Origin: Halobacteroidaceae bacterium | Lineage (GTDB): Bacteria > Bacillota > Halanaerobiia > B1SED10-174 | Direction of reading: 5' to 3' | Length of the DNA: 64,000 bases | Assembly: GCA_003551665.1 (NCBI GenBank) | Contig: PUNE01000128.1 | Span: forward strand, 1-64,000 | Shown here: piece by piece, positions 51,735 through 59,590 of the stretch | Position numbering within the stretch: position 1 is the stretch's first letter | Layout of the letters: each line of letters begins with the position of its first letter | The notes under the pieces: generated by a model | Seen by the model: the letters and a program-made list of their open reading frames with translations, nothing else | Database searches by the model: none | Told to the model about the DNA's origin: nothing | Program-made: the position numbers and the translations under genes

Positions 51735-51814
51735 CTTATTCACCTCGTGTTAGGGCCAGACAGGGATCGGCCCAGGGGTGAAATATTTCCCTGGATGGCC
51801 CTGATTTTATATTA

Positions 51815-52207
51815 TCATTCCCCGAACCGGGAAAGGCCGGCGGTAAAGCCCTGGTAAAAACCCCTGCCAAACCTTATTGCATCTGGAGCCCAGCCGACTC
51901 CTCCCAACTTACTTCTTACCAGGGCACTGCCCGCACCTCTTATTATTCCTCGGGTTCCGGCCTGCTTGGCAGCATTAACACCTCCATGAAAAGCAACGGC
52001 TCCCTTGGAACCTGCAGAAACAGTCGGGTCGTCGGTGTATCCACTGATGACATCACGGGCTCCCTGTTTTATGCCCTTCCCTATGCTGGGAGCAATAACT
52101 TCAGTTTGCATCCTGCTTCTGGCCAGGTGTCCTTCTCCAGCAATCTCTAGACCGCTCCTGATGGAAGAGATTCCGCTCCTGATTGCACTCCCGATAGAAG
52201 ATAACAT
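51815..52207 (-). CDS. glycine/alanine-rich protein of unknown function
   Basis: The 130-residue protein begins MLSSIGSAIRSGISSIRSGL. Its middle is rich in G, A and S with GxxxG-like spacing (IGKGIKQGARDVISGYT, AFHGGVNAAKQAGTRGIIRG). The end FGRGFYQGFTAGLSRFGE is also glycine-rich. It has no clear signal peptide. Glycine-zipper-rich proteins often insert into membranes or form pores, so a toxin-like role is possible but not shown. I start at ATG 52207 behind AAGGAGGGATCTTT; the longer start at 52234 has no such site. Confidence 0.55.
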   Translation of the reverse strand: MLSSIGSAIRSGISSIRSGLEIAGEGHLARSRMQTEVIAPSIGKGIKQGARDVISGYTDDPTVSAGSKGAVAFHGGVNAAKQAGTRGIIRGAGSALVRSKLGGVGWAPDAIRFGRGFYQGFTAGLSRFGE

Positions 52208-52242
52208 AAAGATCCCTCCTTGCCCCCGGGCCAAAATTTTTT

Positions 52243-52875
52243 TTACCTTGAACGATTTACAAAGTGGCCTTTTTTAGGTTCCCATTGGTCCTGGGAATAT
52301 TTTTCTTTCTCCTTGGATTTTAGGAAAATTTTTTCCTGGAATACAAGTTCTCCATTGAGGAGTTCCAGCTTAACCCAGAAAAAATTATCCCCGGAAAAAT
52401 CATAGTGGGAAAGGTTTATCTGGTGGCAGGCAGTTTTGGTTCCCGCGGAATTTTTTGCCGGAGGTATAATTTCCATTCTGCTATAAATCAATTCTCCCTG
52501 ACGATTTAGGAGGGAGATATTTAAGGGATAATTATTTTTCAAATCCAGGAACCCAAGGTGAATACAGAAAACTCCATCGATGGGGAAAACGTTGGTTTTT
52601 TGAATTGGGTAAAGGGAACCCCCCTCATCTTTAGAAGCATTTCTGCAGGTAGTGACTTTGGGCTGGGGAGTCCTGTCATAGGTTTCCTGGAGGGAGGAGG
52701 GGTGGACGTAAAGGATTTCCCGGTTCTGATGGTAAAGGGTTATAATATCGTCTTCTTTTAGTTCCAGGTCAGAAATTGGAACCCAGCCCGAACACGTTTC
52801 CACAGAAGTCGTCTTATCTCCATAACCCAGTTCCAGAGTATTTTCTCCCAGCATGGGAATAAAAAGGCCGATCAT
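52243..52875 (-). CDS. protein of unknown function, probable first gene of a three-gene unit
   Basis: The 210-residue protein starts IGLFIPMLGENTLELGYGDK and is beta-rich, with two or three short hydrophobic strands and a basic C-terminus (KSKEKEKYSQDQWEPKKGHF). No signal peptide, no known motif. It is transcribed with the downstream gene at 51815-52207 (35-bp gap), and perhaps with the membrane protein at 51507. GGGAGGGG precedes the ATG, and a near-consensus promoter with a palindromic spacer lies upstream. Confidence 0.6.
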   Translation of the reverse strand: MIGLFIPMLGENTLELGYGDKTTSVETCSGWVPISDLELKEDDIITLYHQNREILYVHPSSLQETYDRTPQPKVTTCRNASKDEGGSLYPIQKTNVFPIDGVFCIHLGFLDLKNNYPLNISLLNRQGELIYSRMEIIPPAKNSAGTKTACHQINLSHYDFSGDNFFWVKLELLNGELVFQEKIFLKSKEKEKYSQDQWEPKKGHFVNRSR

Positions 52876-52903
52876 AAAAACCCCTCCCAGATTTGTTTAA
52901 TAT

Positions 52904-52932
52904 AGTATAATTTCCAAAAACTGGAAAGTCAA
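52904..52932 (-). promoter_or_regulatory. minus-strand promoter
   Basis: Read on the minus strand, TTGACT (52932-52927), a 17-bp spacer and TATACT (52909-52904) form a strong sigma-A promoter. The spacer is the palindrome listed separately. Confidence 0.8.
52912..52926. promoter_or_regulatory. palindromic operator inside the promoter spacer
   Basis: TTCCA AAAAC TGGAA, a 5-5-5 inverted repeat located between the -35 and -10 of the minus-strand promoter. A second copy of the same arms lies at 53011-53025. Confidence 0.6.
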
Positions 52933-53010
52933 GGCTAAAAAAAATACTCCCAAAGGAAAAAAGACAGGACCCAGGGAGTAAAATAGAGCTAATTTATTCA
53001 CGTGAAAAAA

Positions 53011-53025
53011 TTCCAGAAATTGGAA
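53011..53025. promoter_or_regulatory. second palindromic operator, 99 bp upstream
   Basis: TTCCA GAAAT TGGAA. It has the same arms and spacing as the copy at 52912, and the two starts are 99 bp apart, near nine or ten helical turns. This is suitable for looping between two dimers of one regulator. The rest of 52876-53191 carries no gene. Confidence 0.55.
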
Positions 53026-53132
53026 ACTATCCATTTGGCTTTTTATGCCCTATCGGGGATTAATAAAAAAGTGTTGTTTTCCGGTATTGGGGGAAGCCCT
53101 GGTTAGTGCTTCCCTGAGATTACAAATGAAGA

Positions 53133-53152
53133 ACTCCTGCCAGAGCAGGAGT
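53133..53152 (-). terminator. terminator-like hairpin of the secreted peptide gene
   Basis: ACTCCTGC (53133-53140), loop CAGA, GCAGGAGT (53145-53152). On the minus strand it is followed by TCTTC. It lies 40 bp after the stop of the secreted protein gene. Confidence 0.6.
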
Positions 53153-53191
53153 CCTTCGCGGACAAATTTCTATGTTTGCCAATAAAAACGG

Positions 53192-53401
53192 CTAAGATCC
53201 TGGAACTTCGATGGGACATCTTCTTCCAGACGATTGTGAGCTAAAGTCATCTGCAAAGTGTTGGGAAGAAGTTGAAACAGAGATCACTTTTCCATTATGC
53301 AATTCCACCTGTTCCTTTTCTGGCTGAGCAACCGCCAGTGTTGAAAAGGAAAAAACCAAAATTAAAGCGGCAACCAAAATCAGGGAAACGGTTCTTTTCA
53401 C
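53192..53401 (-). CDS. small secreted protein or peptide precursor
   Basis: The 69-residue protein has a classical signal peptide (VKRTVSLILVAALILVFSFSTLAVA, predicted cleavage after AVA near residue 25). The mature part is about 44 residues and ends with SSGRRCPIEVPGS, with one cysteine. This layout fits a secreted signalling or antimicrobial peptide, but there is no transporter, kinase or modifying enzyme gene directly beside it. I take GTG 53401 as the start because GGGGGG lies before it; ATG 53416 would place that run inside the gene. Confidence 0.6.
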   Translation of the reverse strand: MKRTVSLILVAALILVFSFSTLAVAQPEKEQVELHNGKVISVSTSSQHFADDFSSQSSGRRCPIEVPGS

Positions 53402-53544
53402 ATAAGACCCCCCCATAGAAAAAGGAATAAATTATAGGTATTACTATTATTCACCGGATACCGGTTTATTCCTTCTTTACTGGTTAAATTTTGAAAACCT
53501 TTTTTATTTTAGAAGGGATTTTCCCGGGAACCAAGAAATTAGGA

Positions 53545-54235
53545 AAACAGGTTCATTGGGCATGACAACCCGCAAATGGGTCAGTTATTTTCAAAAAAGC
53601 AAGGTTCCATTCGTTGTAATTGAGCGCCGGGAAGACCGTATGAGGAACTCGTGGAAAGAGGAATTAATGCCATTCATGGTGATGCTACCCAGGAGGATAC
53701 TCTCAAAAAAGCCCATATCAACAAAGCAAAGGGTTTTGTTACCAGCCTTCCTGCTGACGCGGCAAATGTTTTTACTGTTTTAACGGCCAGGCAGATGAAC
53801 GAAAAACTGTATATTGTTTCCCGGGCCATTGAATCCAGGACCCAGGAAAAACTAAAAAAAGCGGGAGCCAACAACACCATTTCTCCCAACGAGATTGGTG
53901 GCACCAGAATGGCTGCTGTTATGTTAAGGCCAACTGTTATTTCCTTTCTTGATATCATAACCAGAGCCGGCGAGGTTGTCCTTGACCTGGAGGATGTTTT
54001 AATCGGTGAAAAATCAGAGCTTGCAGGGATAAATCTATAGGAAGCAAAAATACCTGAGAGGACAGGCCTTGTGGTTTTAGCAATTCGTAAAAAAAGTAAA
54101 AAAGATCTGTTATTAAACCCGGGTTTCGAACAAAAACTGGAAACTGGTGATGCAATGATTGTTCTTGGCAAAGAGGAGCAGATAAACTATTTGCGTGAAA
54201 ATGCCGATGATTGTGGTGAAAGGGATCCCATCTAG
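53545..54235 (+). pseudogene. decayed potassium-channel/TrkA-type RCK domain
   Basis: Three pieces are open. VSYFQKSKVPFVVIERREDR (from about 53556) resembles the first RCK strands. After a frameshift at about 53640-53655, ELVERGINAIHGDATQEDTLKKA leads to LTARQMNEKLYIVSRAIESR and ANNTISPNEIGGTRMAAVMLRP. A TAG at 54038-54040 then interrupts the same frame, and EAKIPERTGLVVLAIRKK through AMIVLGKEEQINYL follow to 54233. This is the TrkA-N plus TrkA-C arrangement of RCK gating domains in KtrA/MthK-type proteins. The channel pore part (N-terminal) is missing, and the start is not identifiable. Confidence 0.8.
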
Positions 54236-54339
54236 AAAAGGCGGGCAGATTTCCTTCATTAATCCAGATTATATGTTGAACTTTAATATTAGAATTTGAA
54301 GGTTGAACACAGTAATTATATTTGAAAGGAGTACCACTA

Positions 54340-55977
54340 ATGGAACCTTTTTCTTTCCTGAATTCGCGGCTCAATCTGGTTATTCTTACCATTTTTTCAG
54401 TCGTCTTTATTTTTATTTTGATAATCAACCCCGATCCTTTGGTTTCTTGGATTTTTTCGGGCACCATTCTGGCCTATGGCCTGGTTTCGGGGTTCTTTTT
54501 TTTCCGTTCGGGTCAAAAAGGGGAAAACTTTACGGGTGAAAATGAACCAAAAAAGAGTTCGGATTCCCTTACGGGCCTTTTTAACCGGCGTTATTTTGAA
54601 AACCGGCTCGAACAGGAATTGGAAAAAGCGGAGAGGGAAAAAAACAATTTTTCCCTTGTTTATTTTGACGTAGATAAATTCAAGCACTGGAATGAAAATC
54701 TTTCTGCCAGTGGGAGAGAGGACCTGGTAAAAAAAATTGGGGAATTCCTTTTGGAAAACTCCGGAGAAGATGTTATCATAAGCAGGTTCTGGGGTGACAG
54801 GTTTGCCTTGCTGATACCCCGTGGGCTGGGCAGTTCCGAGGACGAGGTCAAGGCTTTGCTGGAAAAGCTTCGAAATTATCCATTCCGGATTGGTGAGACC
54901 GATATAACCCTGCAGGCCAGCTGTGGAATTGCCCTCTATCCCGGGGATGGAAAGACCCGGGAAAAACTGCAAAAAGAGGCCATTAATTTTCTGCAGCACT
55001 CCAAAAACCTGGGGGGAGGAATAATTTCTTCCCGGAAAAATGCCTTTCCCCTTGATTTCCGGGAAAGTATCAGTATTTATCCCGAAGGAGTTTTCCTGGA
55101 CAAAATTGCAAAAACCTCCACTCAGTTGTTTCTTTTATACAAGGATAGGAATATTGAAATAATCCGCCAGCACATTGTGGCCGGGAAGCCTTTTTCCGTC
55201 GATAGCGAGGGGTCCCGTTCTGGTTTTGAGTTTTTCTTTATCCTCAGCGGGGAAGTGAAAAGCATTGAACGGGAAAAGATTTTTAAGTCCGGATCCTACA
55301 TTAAAACGGGTCCTATCCAGGGCAGGAGTTTTTTCGAAACCATTACACCCGTTGATATTCTATATATTACCAGTAATAGTATATTTGAAGAAAAAAGTAC
55401 CCAGCTGGCGTACTGGAAAAAGATGGTGGATAGCGTTAAGGAAAAGGATCAGCGGATTGAAGGACACGGAAGGCGAATTGAGACCCTGGCCAAAAAAATT
55501 GGCCAGGCCATGGGACTTGAAGGGCAGGACCTGTTTTCCCTTATTTATGCCTCTTTCCTGCACGATATTGGGAAAACCAAAATCCCCGGTGAGATCCTTC
55601 AGAAAAAAGGACCTCTAAATGAAAAGGAATGGGAGATAGTAAAAAAACACCCTCAATGGGGAAAAGAAATAATTGAAGAAAATCTCAAAAATATTTATAC
55701 AGAAGAGGATGTGGCGGAGATTGTCTATCAGCACCATGAAAATTATGATGGAACGGGTTACCCCAGTGGTTTAAAAGGTGAGGAAATCAGAATCGAGGCT
55801 CAGATTCTCTCTCTCCTGGATGCCTTTGATGCCATGACCTCTGAACGCCCCTATCAGTCTGCAAAAACGATCCCAGAAGCCCTGGAAGAGATCAAAAGAT
55901 GTAGCGGGTCCCAGTTTTCTCCTGAAGTAGTAAAACATTTCCTCCGTTTAATGGAGAAAGAAGAAGTTGAAGAATAG
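54340..55977 (+). CDS. degenerate-GGDEF, cupin-like, HD-GYP signalling protein
   Basis: Residues 1-60 form two membrane segments (LVILTIFSVVFIFILI and WIFSGTILAYGLVSGFFFF). A GGDEF domain follows (SDSLTGLFNRRYFENRL, about 76-230), but its active-site loop is FWGDRFALL instead of GGDEF, so it probably does not make c-di-GMP. A cupin-like module (EFFFILSGEVKSIEREKI, about 290-345) precedes a C-terminal HD-GYP phosphodiesterase (FLHDIGKTKIP and HHENYDGTGYPSGLKGEE, about 395-545), with the metal-binding HD and the HHExxDGxGYP motif. It likely degrades c-di-GMP at the membrane. Start ATG 54340 follows GAAAGGAGT; TTG 54322 overlaps that site. Confidence 0.85.
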   Translation: MEPFSFLNSRLNLVILTIFSVVFIFILIINPDPLVSWIFSGTILAYGLVSGFFFFRSGQKGENFTGENEPKKSSDSLTGLFNRRYFENRLEQELEKAEREKNNFSLVYFDVDKFKHWNENLSASGREDLVKKIGEFLLENSGEDVIISRFWGDRFALLIPRGLGSSEDEVKALLEKLRNYPFRIGETDITLQASCGIALYPGDGKTREKLQKEAINFLQHSKNLGGGIISSRKNAFPLDFRESISIYPEGVFLDKIAKTSTQLFLLYKDRNIEIIRQHIVAGKPFSVDSEGSRSGFEFFFILSGEVKSIEREKIFKSGSYIKTGPIQGRSFFETITPVDILYITSNSIFEEKSTQLAYWKKMVDSVKEKDQRIEGHGRRIETLAKKIGQAMGLEGQDLFSLIYASFLHDIGKTKIPGEILQKKGPLNEKEWEIVKKHPQWGKEIIEENLKNIYTEEDVAEIVYQHHENYDGTGYPSGLKGEEIRIEAQILSLLDAFDAMTSERPYQSAKTIPEALEEIKRCSGSQFSPEVVKHFLRLMEKEEVEE

Positions 55978-56070
55978 AATATTTGGGTACCAAGGCTAGG
56001 CTTTTTCTATCCCGGGAGGGAGATTTTTCCCCCGGGGAATATTTTCGTTTAAAAAGGGGAGGTTAATATT

Positions 56071-56175
56071 GTGAGCAACCTCAAAAGGATTGATGATGAC
56101 TGGATATCCTTTGTCCTGGGCCTGGTGATAATAACCCTGGGTGTTCTGGGATTACTTCCCCGTTTGCCCTGGTGA
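56071..56175 (+). CDS. 34-aa single-segment membrane protein upstream of YeiH
   Basis: GTG at 56071 follows GGGGAGGTTAATATT. The peptide is MSNLKRIDDDWISF, then one hydrophobic helix (VLGLVIITLGVLGLL), ending LPRLPW. It stops 13 bp before the YeiH start, within its ribosome binding site, so the two are translationally coupled. The size and position suggest a small subunit or leader peptide for the exporter. Confidence 0.6.
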   Translation: MSNLKRIDDDWISFVLGLVIITLGVLGLLPRLPW

Positions 56176-56188
56176 GGAGGAGGGTTTT

Positions 56189-57250
56189 ATGGCCAAATTA
56201 CCTCCAGACGGATATAACTCCTGGGGGGGTTATATTATAGCACTGGTCCCTGGGTTGATTTTCTGCACCTTCCTGGGTTTTTTTGCCTGGATGCTGGAGA
56301 GAGTAATTCAGCCTCATTTTTTTGTGCTCAATTATGTTATAATTGCCATCGTCCTGGGCATCGCGGGTAAAAACCTTATTTTAAACCGGTTGAAAGCAAC
56401 CCGGATTTTCCAACCGGGAATTGAGTTCTGCACCAGGGTTTTTCTGATGACGGGGGTGGTAATTCTTGGTACCAGGATGAATTTTATGGAAGTTACAGCA
56501 GTAGGGGGCAATGCTTTGCTGATGGTGACCATTTCCATAGGCCTGGGAATTATCCTGGGAGGCGTTGTGGGGAGGTATACCATTGGGGAAAGAGGAGGGC
56601 ATCTTCTGGGAATAGGGATTGGGATCTGTGGTGTCTCTGCCATAATGGCTGCTGCTCCTGTCCTCAAGGCAAGAGAAAAGGAAATCCTTATTGCCCTGGG
56701 TGCGGTTCTTTTAACCGATTTCCTGGTTCTATTTGGCCTGCCATTTCTAGCTGCCTTCTGGGGTTGGGGGGAAGAACTGGCGGGGTATTTTGCCGGGACG
56801 GTAACCGCAAATACAGCCCAGGCTGTTGCCGTGGGACATGCTCATAGCCAGGGGGCTGGAACCATTGCAACAATAACCAAGTCAGCCCGCAATGCTCTGA
56901 TGCCTGTAAGTATTCTCTGCATGGGTTATATTTATATCCTGCGGGGAATGCCAACGGGGGAAAGAATAAGCGGGAAAATATTATGGTCCAGGTTTCCCAA
57001 GTTTGTCCTTGGCTTTTTGCTTGCTTCCCTTTTGGCCACCCTGGGGTTAATTCCTCCAGAAACAAAAGAAACCCTGAGTAATTTGACTCAGTGGTTTTTC
57101 GTTATCTGTTTCGCGGGGCTGGGGGCAGGAATTGAATTTTCTCTGCTGGGAAAAAAAGACCTGCTTCCTGTAATTTTAGGTGTGGGTATTGCAGTTTTAA
57201 TAGGTTTTTATGCCTTTTTCTGGATAAGGATTGTCCTGGGTGTTGGTTGA
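56189..57250 (+). CDS. YeiH-type putative sulfate exporter family protein
   Basis: The 353-residue protein has about ten membrane segments. IIAIVLGIAGKNLILNRLKATRIFQPGIEFCTRVFLMTGVVILG, split by short loops, is the family's first conserved block. GIGICGVSAIMAAAPVLKA, ANTAQAVAVGHAHS and TITKSARNALMPV are others. The family was proposed to export sulfate or sulfur compounds in taurine degraders; substrate is not proven. GGAGGAGGGTTTT precedes the ATG at 56189. Confidence 0.88.
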   Translation: MAKLPPDGYNSWGGYIIALVPGLIFCTFLGFFAWMLERVIQPHFFVLNYVIIAIVLGIAGKNLILNRLKATRIFQPGIEFCTRVFLMTGVVILGTRMNFMEVTAVGGNALLMVTISIGLGIILGGVVGRYTIGERGGHLLGIGIGICGVSAIMAAAPVLKAREKEILIALGAVLLTDFLVLFGLPFLAAFWGWGEELAGYFAGTVTANTAQAVAVGHAHSQGAGTIATITKSARNALMPVSILCMGYIYILRGMPTGERISGKILWSRFPKFVLGFLLASLLATLGLIPPETKETLSNLTQWFFVICFAGLGAGIEFSLLGKKDLLPVILGVGIAVLIGFYAFFWIRIVLGVG

Positions 57251-57253
57251 ATT

Positions 57254-57285
57254 AAAAGGGCGCCGGATAAAACCGGCGCCCTTTT
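57254..57285. terminator. bidirectional terminator
   Basis: AAAAGGGCGCCGG (57254-57266) and CCGGCGCCCTTTT (57272-57284) form a 13-bp perfect stem. It serves the YeiH gene and the convergent acidic protein gene. Confidence 0.9.
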
Positions 57286-57306
57286 CAATGTTTCCCCAGT
57301 TATTTT

Positions 57307-57705
57307 TTAATTTTCCAGTTCCTCAATTATTTCTTCAGTTATGACCTCAACTTCGTCCATTGCCTTGATCTCTTCAAGTTCTTCTTTATCCTGGATAACT
57401 TCATTTACTTCTTCGGTTACACCTTCCAGATTCATGCATGTAATGCTGTCAATAACACCGTCAAGATAAAATTCAAGGGTGTTTTTATCAACTACAAAAT
57501 CGTAGCCCATTTCTTTGGCAATTTCACCAACCTCTGTCTGGGAAAGCATTTCAATTTCCCCGTCTTCTTCAACAACTTCGTTTACCACTTCTGTGAAATC
57601 AACAAGAGCCATTTCTGGTTCATCGTTTTCGCCAGCCATTGCAACCAGCCCTGTGCTCAGGGTCAAAACAGCAACCAACAGAATAACCAGTTTCGTGTTG
57701 CGCAT
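57307..57705 (-). CDS. acidic secreted protein, paralogue of 58985-59434
   Basis: The 132-residue protein has a signal peptide (RNTKLVILLVAVLTLSTGLVAMA). The mature part is extremely acidic (VVNEVVEEDGEIEML, EEVNEVIQDKEELEEI). TEVGEIAKEMGYDFVVDKNTLEFYLDGVIDSI is the common core shared with its paralogue; the halves are split here to respect length. The core suggests a small beta-alpha-beta domain. ATG 57705 is behind GGGAGGG. No family recognised. Confidence 0.65.
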   Translation of the reverse strand: MRNTKLVILLVAVLTLSTGLVAMAGENDEPEMALVDFTEVVNEVVEEDGEIEMLSQTEVGEIAKEMGYDFVVDKNTLEFYLDGVIDSITCMNLEGVTEEVNEVIQDKEELEEIKAMDEVEVITEEIIEELEN

Positions 57706-57798
57706 TTGCAAACCCTCCCACATTCATTTTTTTGTTCAGTTTCACAATAAACAAAAAATGTGATAAGGGTTTGATAATTAATTAAAAAAAGTAAAAAA

Positions 57799-58101
57799 TT
57801 ATTGCCAGAACAAGATCAGGGTGGCAGTAAGTACTCCACCAATAATAGAGAAAACAGGGTTTTTAAACCTGATGGATACCAGAATAGAAACAATTCCTCC
57901 CCCAATGCTTGCTCCCAGGTTTCCGGGTATAGACTCCCAGATCCCCGGAACAATAAGGGCTCCCATTGCTGCAAAGGGAGTATAGGCGAGGAATGTCTTG
58001 ATTCGGGAAGGGATTTTTTCCAGATCCAGGGCCAGTAAGGGCAGGACACGGGGGATATATGTTACCAGGGCCATCCCCAGGATAAGAAGATAAATGTTCA
58101 C
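57799..58101 (-). CDS. azlD: AzlD-type branched-chain amino acid exporter subunit
   Basis: The 100-residue protein has three to four membrane segments: LLILGMALVTYIPRVLPLLAL (AzlD signature YxPRxLP), KTFLAYTPFAAMGALIVPGIW and SIIGGVLTATLILFW. It forms the AzlCD exporter with the preceding gene, which it overlaps by 4 bp (GTGA). The pair exports branched-chain amino acids or analogues. Confidence 0.88.
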   Translation of the reverse strand: MNIYLLILGMALVTYIPRVLPLLALDLEKIPSRIKTFLAYTPFAAMGALIVPGIWESIPGNLGASIGGGIVSILVSIRFKNPVFSIIGGVLTATLILFWQ

Positions 58102-58790
58102 CTGAGCCCCCTCCCTTCGGGATCTAATATAGTTCCGGCCAGGGCACCTCCGATTATGCCGAGGACAATTCTGACTCCCCCATGCCCCAGCCCTAGAAGG
58201 GTCAGTGCCCAGTTAATCCCCGCAGCTATAATGGCTACGGTAAAAATAAGTCCTGACCTGCTGGCTGGAGGGGCAATAAGGGCAATAAAAAGAGCGTAGA
58301 GGGCAAAACCCATTCCAGCCTGAAGGGCTTCCGGGAGAAATTCCCCTGCAACATAACCAAGAACGGTGCCTCCCACCCAGCCCAGATAACCAACAAGTTG
58401 TAATCCGGCAAGAAAGGGAACAGTTATGGGTCCTTCCCGAATGCCTGCGACGGCAAAACTTTCATCGGTAACCCCGAACCCCAGGATGGGAATCAGCCGG
58501 GGGTCAATTATTTTAGTATAAAGAGAAGCGCTCATGAGGAGATGTCTCAGGTTAACCAGGAAGGTGGTAATAATGATTTCTAAAAAACCTGCTCCCAGGT
58601 TTAAAAGATTCAGAGCTACAAACTGGCTGGCTCCGGCGAAGACCAGGGCAGAAAAAGAAAAAGTTTGCAGCATTTCCAGTCCCGCCGCCCTGGTTAAAAG
58701 CCCGAAAGTAATGGCTATAGGGAGATAGCTGAAAAAAACCGGGAGTCCGGTTATAAAACCCCTGGAAAAAGTATCTTCTTGGTTAACCAT
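58098..58790 (-). CDS. azlC: AzlC-type branched-chain amino acid exporter subunit
   Basis: The 230-residue protein has about six membrane segments: SYLPIAITFGLLTRAAGL, FSFSALVFAGASQFVALNLL (the family's GASQF motif) and LRHLLMSASLYTKI. AzlC with AzlD forms an exporter of branched-chain amino acids. ATG 58790 is behind AGAGAGGGG; the first in-frame codon at 58796 is TTG and lies in that site. Confidence 0.88.
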   Translation of the reverse strand: MVNQEDTFSRGFITGLPVFFSYLPIAITFGLLTRAAGLEMLQTFSFSALVFAGASQFVALNLLNLGAGFLEIIITTFLVNLRHLLMSASLYTKIIDPRLIPILGFGVTDESFAVAGIREGPITVPFLAGLQLVGYLGWVGGTVLGYVAGEFLPEALQAGMGFALYALFIALIAPPASRSGLIFTVAIIAAGINWALTLLGLGHGGVRIVLGIIGGALAGTILDPEGRGLR

Positions 58791-58984
58791 AGGCAACCCC
58801 TCTCTTTATTAAAGCGGTGCAATAATAAAGGAATTGGCTTCCCGGGTCTTTTTTCCTGCCCCGAAAACAAAAAAAACGAGAAACAGGTGTTTTTTAAAGA
58901 ATGTTTAACAAAATATCAAAAATTCAACACAATTATTTTATAAAGTACCAATTGCAAAAGATAAAAAGATGGGAGGGAAAATAA

Positions 58985-59434
58985 TTGAAAAGCAAAATAA
59001 CAATCCTGATAATTGCGGGGTTTCTGGTTTTAGGTAGTATTGCAATTGCAGACGAAGCAAACAACAATAACCAAATGGAGCCAGAAGATATCAAAATTGC
59101 CATTGTTGATTACTGGGCAGCAGAAAGAGAAGTAATGGACATTAGAATTGAAGGATTAACCTACAGGGAAGTAAAAGAAGAGGCTGAAGAAAGAGGTTAT
59201 GAACTGGTAGTGGAATGGGGAACAATGGAGTTTTTCATTGATGATGTCCTCGAGGAAATATCCGACCTGACAGACGAAAATATTACTGAAGAAGTCAGGG
59301 AGATTTTAATTGAGATAGAAGGGATAGAAGAAGTAACAGATTTTGAGGATATGGAAGAGTTACTGGAGATGGAAGGAATAAAGGATATAACAGATGAAGT
59401 AATTGAATGGTTTACAGAGGATGAAGAAGAATAG
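58985..59434 (+). CDS. acidic secreted protein, paralogue of 57307-57705
   Basis: The 149-residue protein has a signal peptide (KSKITILIIAGFLVLGSIAIA) and an acidic mature region (VTDFEDMEELLEMEGIKDI). YREVKEEAEERGYELVVEWG, followed by TMEFFIDDVLEEI, aligns with the core of its paralogue on the opposite strand beyond AzlCD. Two divergent copies around an exporter pair suggest a duplicated secreted module. TTG 58985 is behind GGGAGGGAAAATAA. Confidence 0.65.
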   Translation: MKSKITILIIAGFLVLGSIAIADEANNNNQMEPEDIKIAIVDYWAAEREVMDIRIEGLTYREVKEEAEERGYELVVEWGTMEFFIDDVLEEISDLTDENITEEVREILIEIEGIEEVTDFEDMEELLEMEGIKDITDEVIEWFTEDEEE

Positions 59435-59464
59435 GTTCTGAGAAATCCAAAATTAATTTAGCCA

Positions 59465-59494
59465 AAACCCTGCAGCTATAGTTGCAGGGTTTTT
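59465..59494 (+). terminator. intrinsic terminator after the acidic protein gene
   Basis: AAACCCTGCA (59465-59474) pairs with TGCAGGGTTT (59483-59492), followed by TTTC. Confidence 0.85.
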
Positions 59495-59590
59495 CTTTTT
59501 TGAGGGGCATTGAAAAAAAGCCCATTAGAGGGTAAAATTAATAGGGGTAAATTTGTTTTATTACAAGTTCAGGGAAAAAGGAGAATGGCT

